A stretch of DNA of 19,729 nt from contig CAZGTM010000068.1 in NCBI GenBank assembly GCA_964528595.1, positions 1 through 19,729 on the forward strand, written 5' to 3'. The notes below the pieces were generated by a model, which was given only the letters and a program-made list of their open reading frames with translations, searched no databases and was not told the origin of the DNA. This DNA comes from CAYFKJ01 sp964528595. GTDB lineage: Bacteria > Pseudomonadota > Alphaproteobacteria > UBA2966. Positions 1-6,732 of this stretch are shown here, piece after piece. Every line of letters begins with the position of its first letter. Within the stretch, counting starts at the first letter, position 1. A program made the translations under genes and the position numbers.

Positions 1-42
1 TTTCGAGCTATACGAATAAACGCGAGATTTATCCTCGGCCTT

Positions 43-924
43 TCATGAATAGATTAGTACGGCAAGCGTGGCGATCCAGCCCAACACCACGATCAGCAGG
101 AAGGGATCGGAAAACAGCAATATCGTGGGGTCACTTGAGCGCTCTTTCAGAAAATCCAGTTGCAGATAGCGCGATATTCCGACGACAACAAACGGTATGG
201 TGTAAGAGATCCTATCGCTGCCCAAGCGGGCCATAACGTCGGTGTCGATGCTATAGGCGATGTAACCGATCACAAGCCCGCCGAGGGTAACGAAAATTGC
301 GATATTCAGCAGCGCTGGGGGGTATTGCTGATAACCACTGCCGTTGCCACCCTCATCTACGGTTAGATTTCTCCCCCGCCGCTTTGCCAACGCAAGAAAC
401 AAAGCCAGCAGGCCAGCCATCGTTACGATCCACGCACTGGGTGCGATGCCGATCAGCACGCCGCCGGCGTAGATTCTGAGTATGAATCCGATCGCGATAA
501 TAGCGACGTCGATAACGGGAATATGCTTCAAGCTCATCGAGTAGGCTGCGTTGAGCGTGAGATATAGCAGGATAATCAGGGTAAATTTTTGATCCAACGT
601 CATCGCCAATGCCAATGCGAGTACCGCAACGATCGCGGCGACGGCTGCCGCTGCTTTAGGCGACAGAATTCCGGCAGCGACCGGGCGATCCTTCTTCTCC
701 GCGTGATGCCGGTCTCGTTCACGGTCGAATATGTCATTAAAGGCATATGTTGCTCCGGCGGCCGCGCAAAATGCCAGAAAGCCGGTGACCGCCGTTGCTG
801 CGTTCGTTGGGTTCAAAGATGTCGGAGAAAAAAACAGTGCCGCCAAAACAAAAGTGTTTTTTACCCAATGAGCTGGGCGGAGCAATTTGACGATCGCCAG
901 ACCTGTAGTCAGGGAGTCCACCAA
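43..924 (-). CDS. UbiA-superfamily decaprenyl-phosphate phosphoribosyltransferase
   Basis: Predicted polytopic inner-membrane enzyme, 293 aa, that would move 5-phosphoribose from PRPP onto a polyprenyl phosphate, the first step to lipid-linked arabinofuranose (family of mycobacterial Rv3806c and rhizobial NoeC). Seen: the Asp-rich motif NDIFDRERD at residues 63-71 followed by H-x-x-x-K-x-x-RP, a second conserved stretch YSMSLKHIPVIDV around 128-140, the basic loop KRRGR at 181-185, and about eight hydrophobic segments. The C-terminal SDPTILLFSD stretch is typical of this branch rather than of 4-hydroxybenzoate prenyltransferase UbiA. The start is a TTG, directly followed by GTG, with no clear Shine-Dalgarno, so the exact start is uncertain. 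The gene looks less GC-rich than the tat operon and points away from it, so it probably belongs to a surface-sugar cluster left of the window. The first 42 bases hold no recognisable feature. Family assignment is firm; substrate is inferred. Confidence 0.82.
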   Translation of the reverse strand: MVDSLTTGLAIVKLLRPAHWVKNTFVLAALFFSPTSLNPTNAATAVTGFLAFCAAAGATYAFNDIFDRERDRHHAEKKDRPVAAGILSPKAAAAVAAIVAVLALALAMTLDQKFTLIILLYLTLNAAYSMSLKHIPVIDVAIIAIGFILRIYAGGVLIGIAPSAWIVTMAGLLALFLALAKRRGRNLTVDEGGNGSGYQQYPPALLNIAIFVTLGGLVIGYIAYSIDTDVMARLGSDRISYTIPFVVVGISRYLQLDFLKERSSDPTILLFSDPFLLIVVLGWIATLAVLIYS

Positions 925-1569
925 AAGATGTTAACAGCAATTGAGTGGCCGCAGCTAGGTCACTTCGAAACGCCCACTTAGTGTGTGCCTACCGGATCGC
1001 CTACCCTGGGCGGAAAACATTTGGGCATCTCGGAATTGCAATTCGGTACCAATAGTGAGAAAACCTTGGCAACGGCGATTGGACTGTTGGTACATTCGAT
1101 AATGTGGGTGGATATCCGCCGATTTCCGCTTCGGGTCAGAAGCGGACCGATTCAGCTTAACGTAATGGCGTCCGGAATTAGCGTTAAACCGGACGATTTG
1201 AGCCCTCCGATCTCTAGGTACGTTTGTTCGTCCGGGCGGTGACCCCGCAATACTGCGGGCGGTATGTCTCTTCGCCGACAACCCCCGTCGCATCGGAAGT
1301 CGAATTTTACGGCTCGCAATCCGGCAAGATGCCAATGAATTGGTGAGTAAGCGGTTGTGGCGTGACGCACGCTGCCGATTGTTTTTCTCCGCCCCTGTAA
1401 CCATGTTTAGTGTTCAGTCCGGTGAACCGCCGGTTTTCCGGCTTGAGCTGCGTCAAATCGTCATGGCTGGGATAGGTCGTTGCTTCATACGGGCGATTCT
1501 GCGATTATCCGCCGAATCCATGGCCCCGGCACTGCCGGACTGGCCGTAAACTATTGAGGAATAAGCAAA
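925..1569. other. Gene-poor gap before the tat operon
   Basis: About 645 bases lie between the divergent prenyl-phosphate enzyme and tatA with no reading frame I can defend. Frames stay open by chance on both strands (for example 1202-1549 on plus and 955-1404 on minus), but their translations are Arg/Ser/Pro-rich, have no recognisable domain and no good ribosome site. Visible structure: a perfect 12-bp palindrome GAATTGCAATTC at 1033-1044, a CCCGCA/TGCGGG hairpin at 1244-1259 and a GCCGG-TTTT-CCGGC hairpin at 1429-1442. A weak sigma70-like pair, TTGCTT at 1480-1485 and GATTAT at 1503-1508 with a 17-bp spacer, could serve tatA. In relatives scpA/scpB-type genes often precede tatA; none is present here. 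The gap may be a decayed junction. Confidence 0.5.
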
Positions 1570-1797
1570 ATGGGTGCTTTCAGTATCTGGCACTGGCTGA
1601 TCGTCTTGGTCGTCGTTCTGGTGTTGTTCGGCGGCGGCGGCAAGATCAGCCGCATGATGGGCGATTTCGGCAAGGGCATGAAAGCCTTTAAAAAGGGCAT
1701 CAAGGAGGGCGACGAGGAAGTCGCCGACACCGCGTCCAACCCGAACAAGTCGATCGAAGGCGACCAGGCGGAAAAGGATGAAGCCGCCAAGAGCTGA
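1570..1797 (+). CDS. tatA: Sec-independent protein translocase subunit TatA
   Basis: 75-aa pore-forming subunit of the twin-arginine translocase, which exports folded proteins across the inner membrane. Seen: short N-terminus with I-W-H-W, one membrane helix (about residues 6-20), the hinge FGGGGKISRMMGDFGKG and an amphipathic helix with FKKG, then an acidic, charged tail; this is the TatA order of parts and length. The hinge FGxGK is followed by I-S-R rather than the common I-P-E/L-P. AGGA at 1557-1560 is nine bases before the ATG, so the start is secure. It is the first gene of the tatABC run; 80 bp separate it from tatB. Confidence 0.95.
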   Translation: MGAFSIWHWLIVLVVVLVLFGGGGKISRMMGDFGKGMKAFKKGIKEGDEEVADTASNPNKSIEGDQAEKDEAAKS

Positions 1798-1877
1798 CGG
1801 AGCCGCCGGCGACGGCTGTTTCAGTCAGGCTCTCCACCCTAATCGGGCTCACCACTAACCGGGATGGTACCGCCACG

Positions 1878-2333
1878 ATGTTTGACATCGGTTGGACGGA
1901 AATTTTCTTTATCGGCGTCGTTACGCTTCTGGTCGTGGGGCCGAAGGAAATCCCCTATGTCCTGCGCAACGTCATGGCCTGGGTAAAGAAAGCGCGTGCG
2001 CTGGCCAGCGACTTCCAATCCGGTGTCGACGACATGGTGCGCGAGGCGGAGCTCGACAAACTCAAGGATCAGGTGACCAAGACCGCCGAAGGCGACCTCG
2101 ATTTCGCCCGCGATATGGAAGACGCGCTCGATCCCACGGGCACGGCGGAAGGTGCGCTGGATTTCGAAATGCCGGATATTGAAGACGATTTTTCCGGGGA
2201 CAAGCCGGAGATCGCCAACAGCATAAGCGGCGGTGAAGAGATGGACATGGGTATCGACGCCCGCGTTTCCGAAGAAACCGTGGAAACGGCGGCCGATGAA
2301 CCGGGCGACGCTGCCGTCAAAGACAACAGCTAG
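1878..2333 (+). CDS. tatB: Sec-independent protein translocase subunit TatB
   Basis: 151-aa TatB, which with TatC forms the receptor for twin-arginine signal peptides. Seen: the N-terminal MFDIGWTEIFFIGVV helix, the hinge VVGPKEIPYVLR with the TatB-type G-P-K-E-[LI]-P, then an amphipathic helix (WVKKARALASDFQSGVDDM) and a long acidic C-terminal tail. The MFDIGW start and GPKE hinge separate it from TatA, which has FG at the same place. The GGGATGG upstream is only a weak ribosome site. tatC follows 29 bp downstream, so co-transcription and perhaps translational coupling are likely. Confidence 0.95.
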   Translation: MFDIGWTEIFFIGVVTLLVVGPKEIPYVLRNVMAWVKKARALASDFQSGVDDMVREAELDKLKDQVTKTAEGDLDFARDMEDALDPTGTAEGALDFEMPDIEDDFSGDKPEIANSISGGEEMDMGIDARVSEETVETAADEPGDAAVKDNS

Positions 2334-2362
2334 CCGCGTCAGCGCCGAATGTCTCGAGCCCC

Positions 2363-3229
2363 ATGAACGATAATTCCATAGACCCGAGCGTCGAAGCCGA
2401 GGAAGAGAGCAAGATGCCGCTGCTCGATCACCTGATCGAGCTGCGCAGCCGGCTGATGTACGCTGTGATCGGCTTCATCGTCACCTTCCTCGTTTGCTTC
2501 TACTTCGCCAATCCCATCTTCGATTTCCTTGCCCGGCCGCTGGCCGGCATTTGGGAGGGTGAGGAAAACCGCCGGATGATCTACACGGCGCTGCACGAAA
2601 AATTCTTCACCAATATCAAGGTCGCCTTCTTCACTGCCGCGTTCTTTTCTTTTCCGGTCGTGGCCGGCCAGATCTGGATGTTCGTGGCACCCGGCCTCTA
2701 CAAGGACGAAAAGCACGCCTTCCTGCCGTTCCTGGTGGTGACGCCTATCCTGTTCCTGCTCGGCGCCTCGATGGTTTATTACATGGTGATGCCGGTTGCC
2801 TGGCAGTTTTTTGCCAGTTTCCAGTCCATTGGCGCGGCGGGCGAACTGCCGATCGAAATGCTGCCCAAGGTCGGCGAATACCTCTCGCTTTCCATGCGCC
2901 TGATCTTCGCCTTCGGCATCAGCTTTGAACTGCCGGTGCTGATCACCTTGCTGGCAAAGGTCGGCATGGCCACCTCGAAGGGCCTCAAGAAGAAACGCCG
3001 CTACGCCATCGTGCTGGCCTTCGTCGCCGCCGCCATCCTGACGCCGCCGGATCCGTTGAGCCAGATCAGCCTCGCCATTCCGATCATCCTGCTCTACGAA
3101 ATCTCGATCATTTCGGCCCGTTTGGTTGAAAAGAAACGGGGCGATGAAGAAGAGGAAGACGAAGACGAGGACGAGGGCGAAAACGCCGAGAAGGCCGAGA
3201 AGGCCGGGGACCGACACGCCGATGCATGA
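2363..3229 (+). CDS. tatC: Sec-independent protein translocase subunit TatC
   Basis: 288-aa, six-helix core of the Tat receptor that binds the twin-arginine motif. Seen: cytoplasmic N-terminus with HLIELRSR (Glu26 corresponds to the conserved receptor Glu), P-x-x-AGQIWMFVAPGL at about residues 98-113, and hydrophobic segments matching the six TatC helices. The C-terminus (about residues 255-288) is unusual: a lysine cluster, then a run of Glu/Asp and an AEKAEKAG stretch. The last eight bases, including the TGA, overlap the start of serS, which suggests coupled translation. No strong Shine-Dalgarno is seen before the ATG at 2363; another ATG at 2349 runs straight into a stop. Confidence 0.95.
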   Translation: MNDNSIDPSVEAEEESKMPLLDHLIELRSRLMYAVIGFIVTFLVCFYFANPIFDFLARPLAGIWEGEENRRMIYTALHEKFFTNIKVAFFTAAFFSFPVVAGQIWMFVAPGLYKDEKHAFLPFLVVTPILFLLGASMVYYMVMPVAWQFFASFQSIGAAGELPIEMLPKVGEYLSLSMRLIFAFGISFELPVLITLLAKVGMATSKGLKKKRRYAIVLAFVAAAILTPPDPLSQISLAIPIILLYEISIISARLVEKKRGDEEEEDEDEDEGENAEKAEKAGDRHADA

Positions 3230-4505
3230 TCTGAAATGGATACGGGACAATCCCGACGAGTTTGACGCCGGTTTGGCGAAGCGGGGATTGGAAGCGCATG
3301 CGGCCAAGATCCTCGATCTCGACGCCAGCCGCCGGGCCGTCCAGACAGCCCTGCAGGATGCCCAGACCAAGCGCAATGACGCCTCGAAATCCATTGGCGC
3401 CGCCAAGGCCAAGGGCGACGATGCGGGCGCCCAGACGCTGATCGACGAAGTCGCGGACCTAAAGGAAAAGATCAAGTCCGGTGAGGACGAAGAACGCGAT
3501 CTGGCCGAACAGCTCGACGAGTTTCTTTCCGGTCTGCCCAACCTGCCTTTCGACGACGTACCCGAGGGCGAGGAAGAAGCGGACAATCTGGAAATCCGTA
3601 AACATTTGGAGCCCGGCACGTTCGATTTCGAGCCTAAGCAGCATTTCGAAATCGGCGAGGACCTGGGTCAGATGGATTTCGAGGCCGCCGCCCGCATGTC
3701 CGGCGCGCGCTTCGTCGTGCTGTCCGGCGCCTTGGCGCGGATGGAACGCGCGCTCGCGGCCTTCATGCTGGATTTGCACACCACGGAACACGGCTTTACC
3801 GAGGTCAATCCGCCGGCGCTGGTGCGCAGCGAAGCGCTTTACGGTACGGGACAGCTGCCCAAGTTCGCCGAGGACCAGTTCCATACCGACGACGATTACT
3901 GGTTGATCCCCACCGCCGAGGTGCCGCTGACCAACCTGGTGCGGGAGCGCATCGTCGACGAGGATTATCTGCCCCGACGCTATACCGCCATGACCTGGTG
4001 TTTCCGCTCCGAGGCGGGGGCCGCCGGCAAGGACACGCGCGGCATGATCCGCCAGCACCAGTTCACCAAGGTCGAGATGGTCGTGATCTCCAAGCCGGAG
4101 AACTCCAACGACGAACTGGAACGCATGACGGCCTGCGCCGAGGAAGTGCTGAAACGCCTTGAATTGCCTTACCGCGTCGTCGTGCTGTGCACGGGCGACA
4201 TGGGCTTCGGCGCCCGCAAGACCCACGATATCGAGGTCTGGCTGCCGGGGCAGGAGGCGTATCGTGAAATCTCGTCCTGTTCGAACTGCGGCGATTTCCA
4301 GGCTCGGCGCATGAAGGCCCGCTTTAAGACCGAGGGCGAGAAGGGCACGCGCTTTGTCCACACGCTCAACGGTTCAGGCCTGGCGGTCGGCCGCACGCTG
4401 GTCGCCATCCTGGAGAACTACCAGCAGGAAGACGGCTCCGTCGTCGTGCCCGAAGCCCTGCGCCCCTATATGGGCGGTCTGGAAGTGATAACGGCCGATG
4501 GCTAA
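3222..4505 (+). CDS. serS: Serine--tRNA ligase
   Basis: Class II aminoacyl-tRNA synthetase of 427 aa that charges tRNA-Ser (and tRNA-Sec) in the cytoplasm. Seen: an N-terminal domain beginning MHDLKWIRDNPDEFDAGL, a long helical arm of two antiparallel coiled-coil helices (about residues 28-100) that would hold the tRNA long variable arm, motif 1 around LHTTEHGFTEVNPPALV, the TAE serine-binding stretch in LIPTAEVPLTN, motif 2 in CFRSEAGAAGKDTRGM, and motif 3 LNGSGLAVGRTLVAILENYQ near the end. The frame stays open upstream to 3126, but that part encodes only a charged stretch inside tatC. The ATG at 3222 gives the family N-terminus and follows AAGGCCGGGGA. It overlaps tatC by 8 bp and surE by 8 bp. 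Confidence 0.97.
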   Translation: MHDLKWIRDNPDEFDAGLAKRGLEAHAAKILDLDASRRAVQTALQDAQTKRNDASKSIGAAKAKGDDAGAQTLIDEVADLKEKIKSGEDEERDLAEQLDEFLSGLPNLPFDDVPEGEEEADNLEIRKHLEPGTFDFEPKQHFEIGEDLGQMDFEAAARMSGARFVVLSGALARMERALAAFMLDLHTTEHGFTEVNPPALVRSEALYGTGQLPKFAEDQFHTDDDYWLIPTAEVPLTNLVRERIVDEDYLPRRYTAMTWCFRSEAGAAGKDTRGMIRQHQFTKVEMVVISKPENSNDELERMTACAEEVLKRLELPYRVVVLCTGDMGFGARKTHDIEVWLPGQEAYREISSCSNCGDFQARRMKARFKTEGEKGTRFVHTLNGSGLAVGRTLVAILENYQQEDGSVVVPEALRPYMGGLEVITADG

Positions 4506-5304
4506 GGCAAAATCGAAGAAGAGCGCCGGCAAACCCATTCCCGGCCTGCGCGTTGTCCTGTCCAACGACGACGGCGTCAATGCGCCTGGCATGAAGGCGC
4601 TGGAGCGCATCGCCCGCAGCATCAGCGACGACGTCTGGGTCGTGGCGCCGGCGACGGAACAAAGCGGCGCGTCGCACTCGCTGTCGCTGCACGATCCGCT
4701 GCGCCTGCATCAGCTGTCAAAGCGACGCTTCGCGGTCCAGGGCACGCCGACCGACAGCGTCATCATGGCGGTGAACCACGTCTTCAAGGATACCAAGAAG
4801 CCCGATCTGTTGTTGTCGGGCGTCAACCGCGGCGCCAATCTGGGCGAGGACCTGCCGTATTCCGGCACCGTCGCGGCCGCCATGGAGGGCTGCATCGCGG
4901 GCATCCCCTCCATCGCCCTGAGTCAGGCCTACCTGCGCCCCCATCCCATCAAGTGGGCGACGGCGGAGAAACATGCACCGGACCTGGTGCGCAAGATCGT
5001 GACGGAGGGTTTCCCCAAGGACGTCATGATCAACATCAATTTCCCCGACGTCGTGGCCGATTCGGTCAAGGGCGTCAGGGTTTGCCCCCACGGCAAGCGC
5101 AATCTCCGCGACCTGCAGATGGATGCCCGCGTCGACGCACGGGGCATGCCGTACTACTGGATCGGCGTGCGCCCGCTGCATGGCGAGCCCGATCCGAAGA
5201 CCGACTTGGGCGTCGTCCGCGACGGCGGCATATCCGTAACGCCCTTGAGGCTGAATTTTACGCACCAGGCGACGCGGCGGAATCTCGCGAAAATACTGGA
5301 GTGA
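4498..5304 (+). CDS. surE: 5'/3'-nucleotidase SurE
   Basis: 268-aa metal-dependent phosphatase acting on nucleoside 5'- and 3'-monophosphates, with polyphosphate as another known family substrate. Seen: the metal-binding NDDG (Asp24-Asp25) at the end of the first strand, QSGASHS with Ser56, SGVNRGANLG with Asn110 as further ligand, and the SGTVAAAMEG loop, all in SurE order. The first ~15 residues are a Lys-rich extension before the core, longer than in most family members. The ATG lies inside the end of serS (8-bp overlap), so translation is probably coupled. surE next to pcm is a widespread stress-survival pair; here pcm begins 7 bp after the stop. Confidence 0.95.
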   Translation: MAKAKSKKSAGKPIPGLRVVLSNDDGVNAPGMKALERIARSISDDVWVVAPATEQSGASHSLSLHDPLRLHQLSKRRFAVQGTPTDSVIMAVNHVFKDTKKPDLLLSGVNRGANLGEDLPYSGTVAAAMEGCIAGIPSIALSQAYLRPHPIKWATAEKHAPDLVRKIVTEGFPKDVMININFPDVVADSVKGVRVCPHGKRNLRDLQMDARVDARGMPYYWIGVRPLHGEPDPKTDLGVVRDGGISVTPLRLNFTHQATRRNLAKILE

Positions 5305-5311
5305 CCGCCGC

Positions 5312-5953
5312 GTGAATGAGGAACAGCGCGTCATCCGTCTGATCATGGAACTGCGCCAACAGGGCATTACGGATACGCAAATCCTCTCGGTCATCGAACG
5401 CATCCCGCGCGAGAACTTCGTCTTGCCGGCGTTTTCCGGCCAGGCCTACGAGAACACCGCATTACCCATCGCCCAGGGGCAGACCATCAGCCAGCCCTAC
5501 GTCGTCGCCTTCATGACCGACGCCCTGAAACTCGGTGAACGCCAACGCGTACTCGAGATCGGCACGGGCTCGGGCTACCAGGCGGCGGTGCTGTCGAAGC
5601 TCTGCCGCCGGGTCTACACCGTCGAGCGCTACCGCTCGCTGCTGCAGGTGGCGGAGGCGCGGTTCAAACAGCTCGGGCTCCACAACATCGTGACGCGCCA
5701 TGGAGATGGCGTAAATGGCTGGCCGGAGCAGGCGCCGTTCGAGCGCATCATGGTGACGGCGGCGGCCGAACAGGTGCCCGAGACCCTCAAAGAACAACTC
5801 ACCGTCGGCGGCATCATGGTTATCCCCGTGGGCTATCAGATCATGGGCCAGGAGATCTTCCGCATCACCAGGACGGAAGAGGGTTTCGAGGAGGAACGCC
5901 TGCTGATGGTCCGCTTCGTCCCGCTGGTAGACGGCCTGCCGTCGGAGAAGTGA
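5312..5953 (+). CDS. pcm: Protein-L-isoaspartate O-methyltransferase
   Basis: 213-aa cytoplasmic S-adenosylmethionine-dependent enzyme that methylates isoaspartyl residues in aged proteins and starts their repair. Seen: the substrate-side ALPIAQGQTISQPY (residues 50-63, with the conserved Ser60), SAM motif I VLEIGTGSGYQAAVL (80-94), the acidic residue closing strand 2 in VYTVER, and GGIMVIPVG near the C-terminal part. The start is GTG; an in-frame alternative is not needed because the N-terminus aligns with the family. It is the last gene of the tat-serS-surE-pcm run. A GTGACGG/CCGTCAC inverted repeat spans the stop codon (5950-5956 with 5994-6000), but it lacks a T-run and is not called a terminator. 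Confidence 0.95.
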   Translation: MNEEQRVIRLIMELRQQGITDTQILSVIERIPRENFVLPAFSGQAYENTALPIAQGQTISQPYVVAFMTDALKLGERQRVLEIGTGSGYQAAVLSKLCRRVYTVERYRSLLQVAEARFKQLGLHNIVTRHGDGVNGWPEQAPFERIMVTAAAEQVPETLKEQLTVGGIMVIPVGYQIMGQEIFRITRTEEGFEEERLLMVRFVPLVDGLPSEK

Positions 5954-6018
5954 CGGTGTAGTTAATCTGCGGGAGGTAGCCGATCCGCAATTCCCGTCAC
6001 GTCTTGGCTCCCAATTCC

Positions 6019-6198
6019 CTATCCGTCGTCACGAATGCAACTTTTCACCTTTGCCACGACTTCATCAGTCAGATCGGTGACATTGTGGACCGCCGCCGCG
6101 TGCTGGGCCGCTTTTTGAAGTATTTCCTCTTCGGTCTCCGCCTCAGCACGAAAATCACAACCATCAAATAAATCGCTGCATCTTATGGATTTCGACAT
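6019..6198 (-). CDS. DUF1059 small protein
   Basis: A 59-aa gene, short and easily missed. The translation begins MSKSIRCSDLFDGCDF, continues with an acidic stretch AETEEEILQKAAQHAA, then VHNVTDLTDEVVAKVKSCIRD. This pattern, an N-terminal K-x-[IM]-x-C-x-D with a second Cys, a TEEE-x-[IL] helix, AxHAxxVH and a C-terminal V-x-x-x-I-x-D, is the DUF1059 family, whose molecular function is not established. Three cysteines (Cys7, Cys14, Cys53) suggest a thiol, metal or redox role, which is inference. CGGAGAGAA sits seven bases before the ATG, a good ribosome site. It lies 23 bp downstream of the DsrE-like gene on the same strand, so the two probably share a transcript. It converges on pcm with 65 bp between the stop codons. 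Confidence 0.82.
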   Translation of the reverse strand: MSKSIRCSDLFDGCDFRAEAETEEEILQKAAQHAAAVHNVTDLTDEVVAKVKSCIRDDG

Positions 6199-6221
6199 AA
6201 GTTCTCTCCGGTAATCTGTTG

Positions 6222-6584
6222 TCAGTAAGTCAAGGTCTTGTCGGACGCCATAGCTAGGTCAATCAGCACATCCGGCATGGCCATTGATGCCGGTTTATCT
6301 TCGATGTCGTCATCGCCAACACCTCGACCTTTGCTCGACATTCCGGACAAATAGAACTGCCCCCCGCCCGCGACGATTTCATCGAAATGTTCACGCAAGC
6401 TACCCGTGCCCAGTCCGGCAAGGGAGTCGAGTACCGGATTGCGAAGGAGTTGGACCGCATCACCGGCAAGAAACAGGTTTACTTCATGTCCCGCTGCAAG
6501 TGCCGTCTTCGCCACGAGAAATCCCAGCGCCGCTTTAGTTGGATTTTCGGGGCCACATGTAATGTGAACGAGCAAACAAGCCAT
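6222..6584 (-). CDS. DsrE-like family protein
   Basis: 120-aa cytoplasmic protein of the DsrE/DsrF-like fold, a family that includes sulfur-transfer proteins and many members of unknown role. Seen: an N-terminal strand LLVHITCGPENPTKAALGFLVAKTA, the hydrophobic strand HEVNLFLAGDAVQLL, a loop with YLSGMSSKGRGVGDDDIEDK, and the family ending MPDVLIDLAMASDKTLTY. The loop that carries a catalytic Cys in DsrE/TusD sulfur carriers has Ser80/Ser83-Ser84 here; Cys10 is the only cysteine. So persulfide transfer of the classical kind is doubtful. GGAGG lies six bases before the ATG. Transcription runs toward the DUF1059 gene and away from the LysR gene, with a LysR-type box between. Confidence 0.8.
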   Translation of the reverse strand: MACLLVHITCGPENPTKAALGFLVAKTALAAGHEVNLFLAGDAVQLLRNPVLDSLAGLGTGSLREHFDEIVAGGGQFYLSGMSSKGRGVGDDDIEDKPASMAMPDVLIDLAMASDKTLTY

Positions 6585-6661
6585 TCCAGCCTCCTGTTTC
6601 GATGAATAGGCAGCCTGAATCCGTTCTGTGCGGAAATGAAATACCGAGTGACTATGGATTA

Positions 6662-6676
6662 ATAACCTTTGGTTAT
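6662..6676. promoter_or_regulatory. Candidate LysR-type operator (T-N11-A)
   Basis: A perfect inverted repeat, ATAACC-TTT-GGTTAT, contains the T-N11-A core (T6663, A6675) that LysR-family regulators recognise. It lies in the 148-bp space between the divergent DsrE-like gene (start at 6584) and the LysR gene (start at 6733). Its centre is about 85 bp from the DsrE-like start codon and 64 bp from the LysR start codon, which suits autoregulation and activation of the divergent pair. A weak promoter for the LysR gene is possible with TTGGCA at 6693-6698 and TAATCT at 6715-6720. Confidence 0.6.
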
Positions 6677-6732
6677 CGGTCGCAGTGATATATTGGCATG
6701 GTGGATAGGCGGACTAATCTGAGTGCACCTTT

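Noticed and set aside
955..1404. Minus-strand frame of about 150 codons in the gap before tatA
   Set aside because: Arg/Ser-rich translation, alternative start, no ribosome site and no recognisable domain.
1202..1549. Plus-strand frame open for about 116 codons before tatA
   Set aside because: One part (LRAVCLFADNPRRIGSRILR) looks protein-like, but there is no good start or ribosome site and the rest is not convincing; left as part of the gap.
1801..1820. AGCCG/CGGCT hairpin followed by GTTT between tatA and tatB as a partial terminator
   Set aside because: Five-bp stem with a 7-base loop and only three T; too weak to call, though it could damp tatB/tatC relative to tatA.
3126..3221. Upstream extension of serS
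   Set aside because: Frame is open, but it lies inside the acidic tatC tail; the ATG at 3222 gives the normal SerRS N-terminus and length of 427 aa.
2339..3619. Long minus-strand open frame opposite tatC and serS
   Set aside because: Antisense to two certain genes, low-complexity translation rich in Ser/Arg then Glu/Asp/His, no domain. It is a by-product of GC-rich codon use.
3459..4361. 300-codon minus-strand frame opposite serS
   Set aside because: Mirrors the serS reading frame, gives Ala/Gly/His-rich sequence without any family motif.
5950..6000. GTGACGG/CCGTCAC inverted repeat around the pcm stop as terminator
   Set aside because: Arms are 37 bp apart and no T-run follows on either strand.
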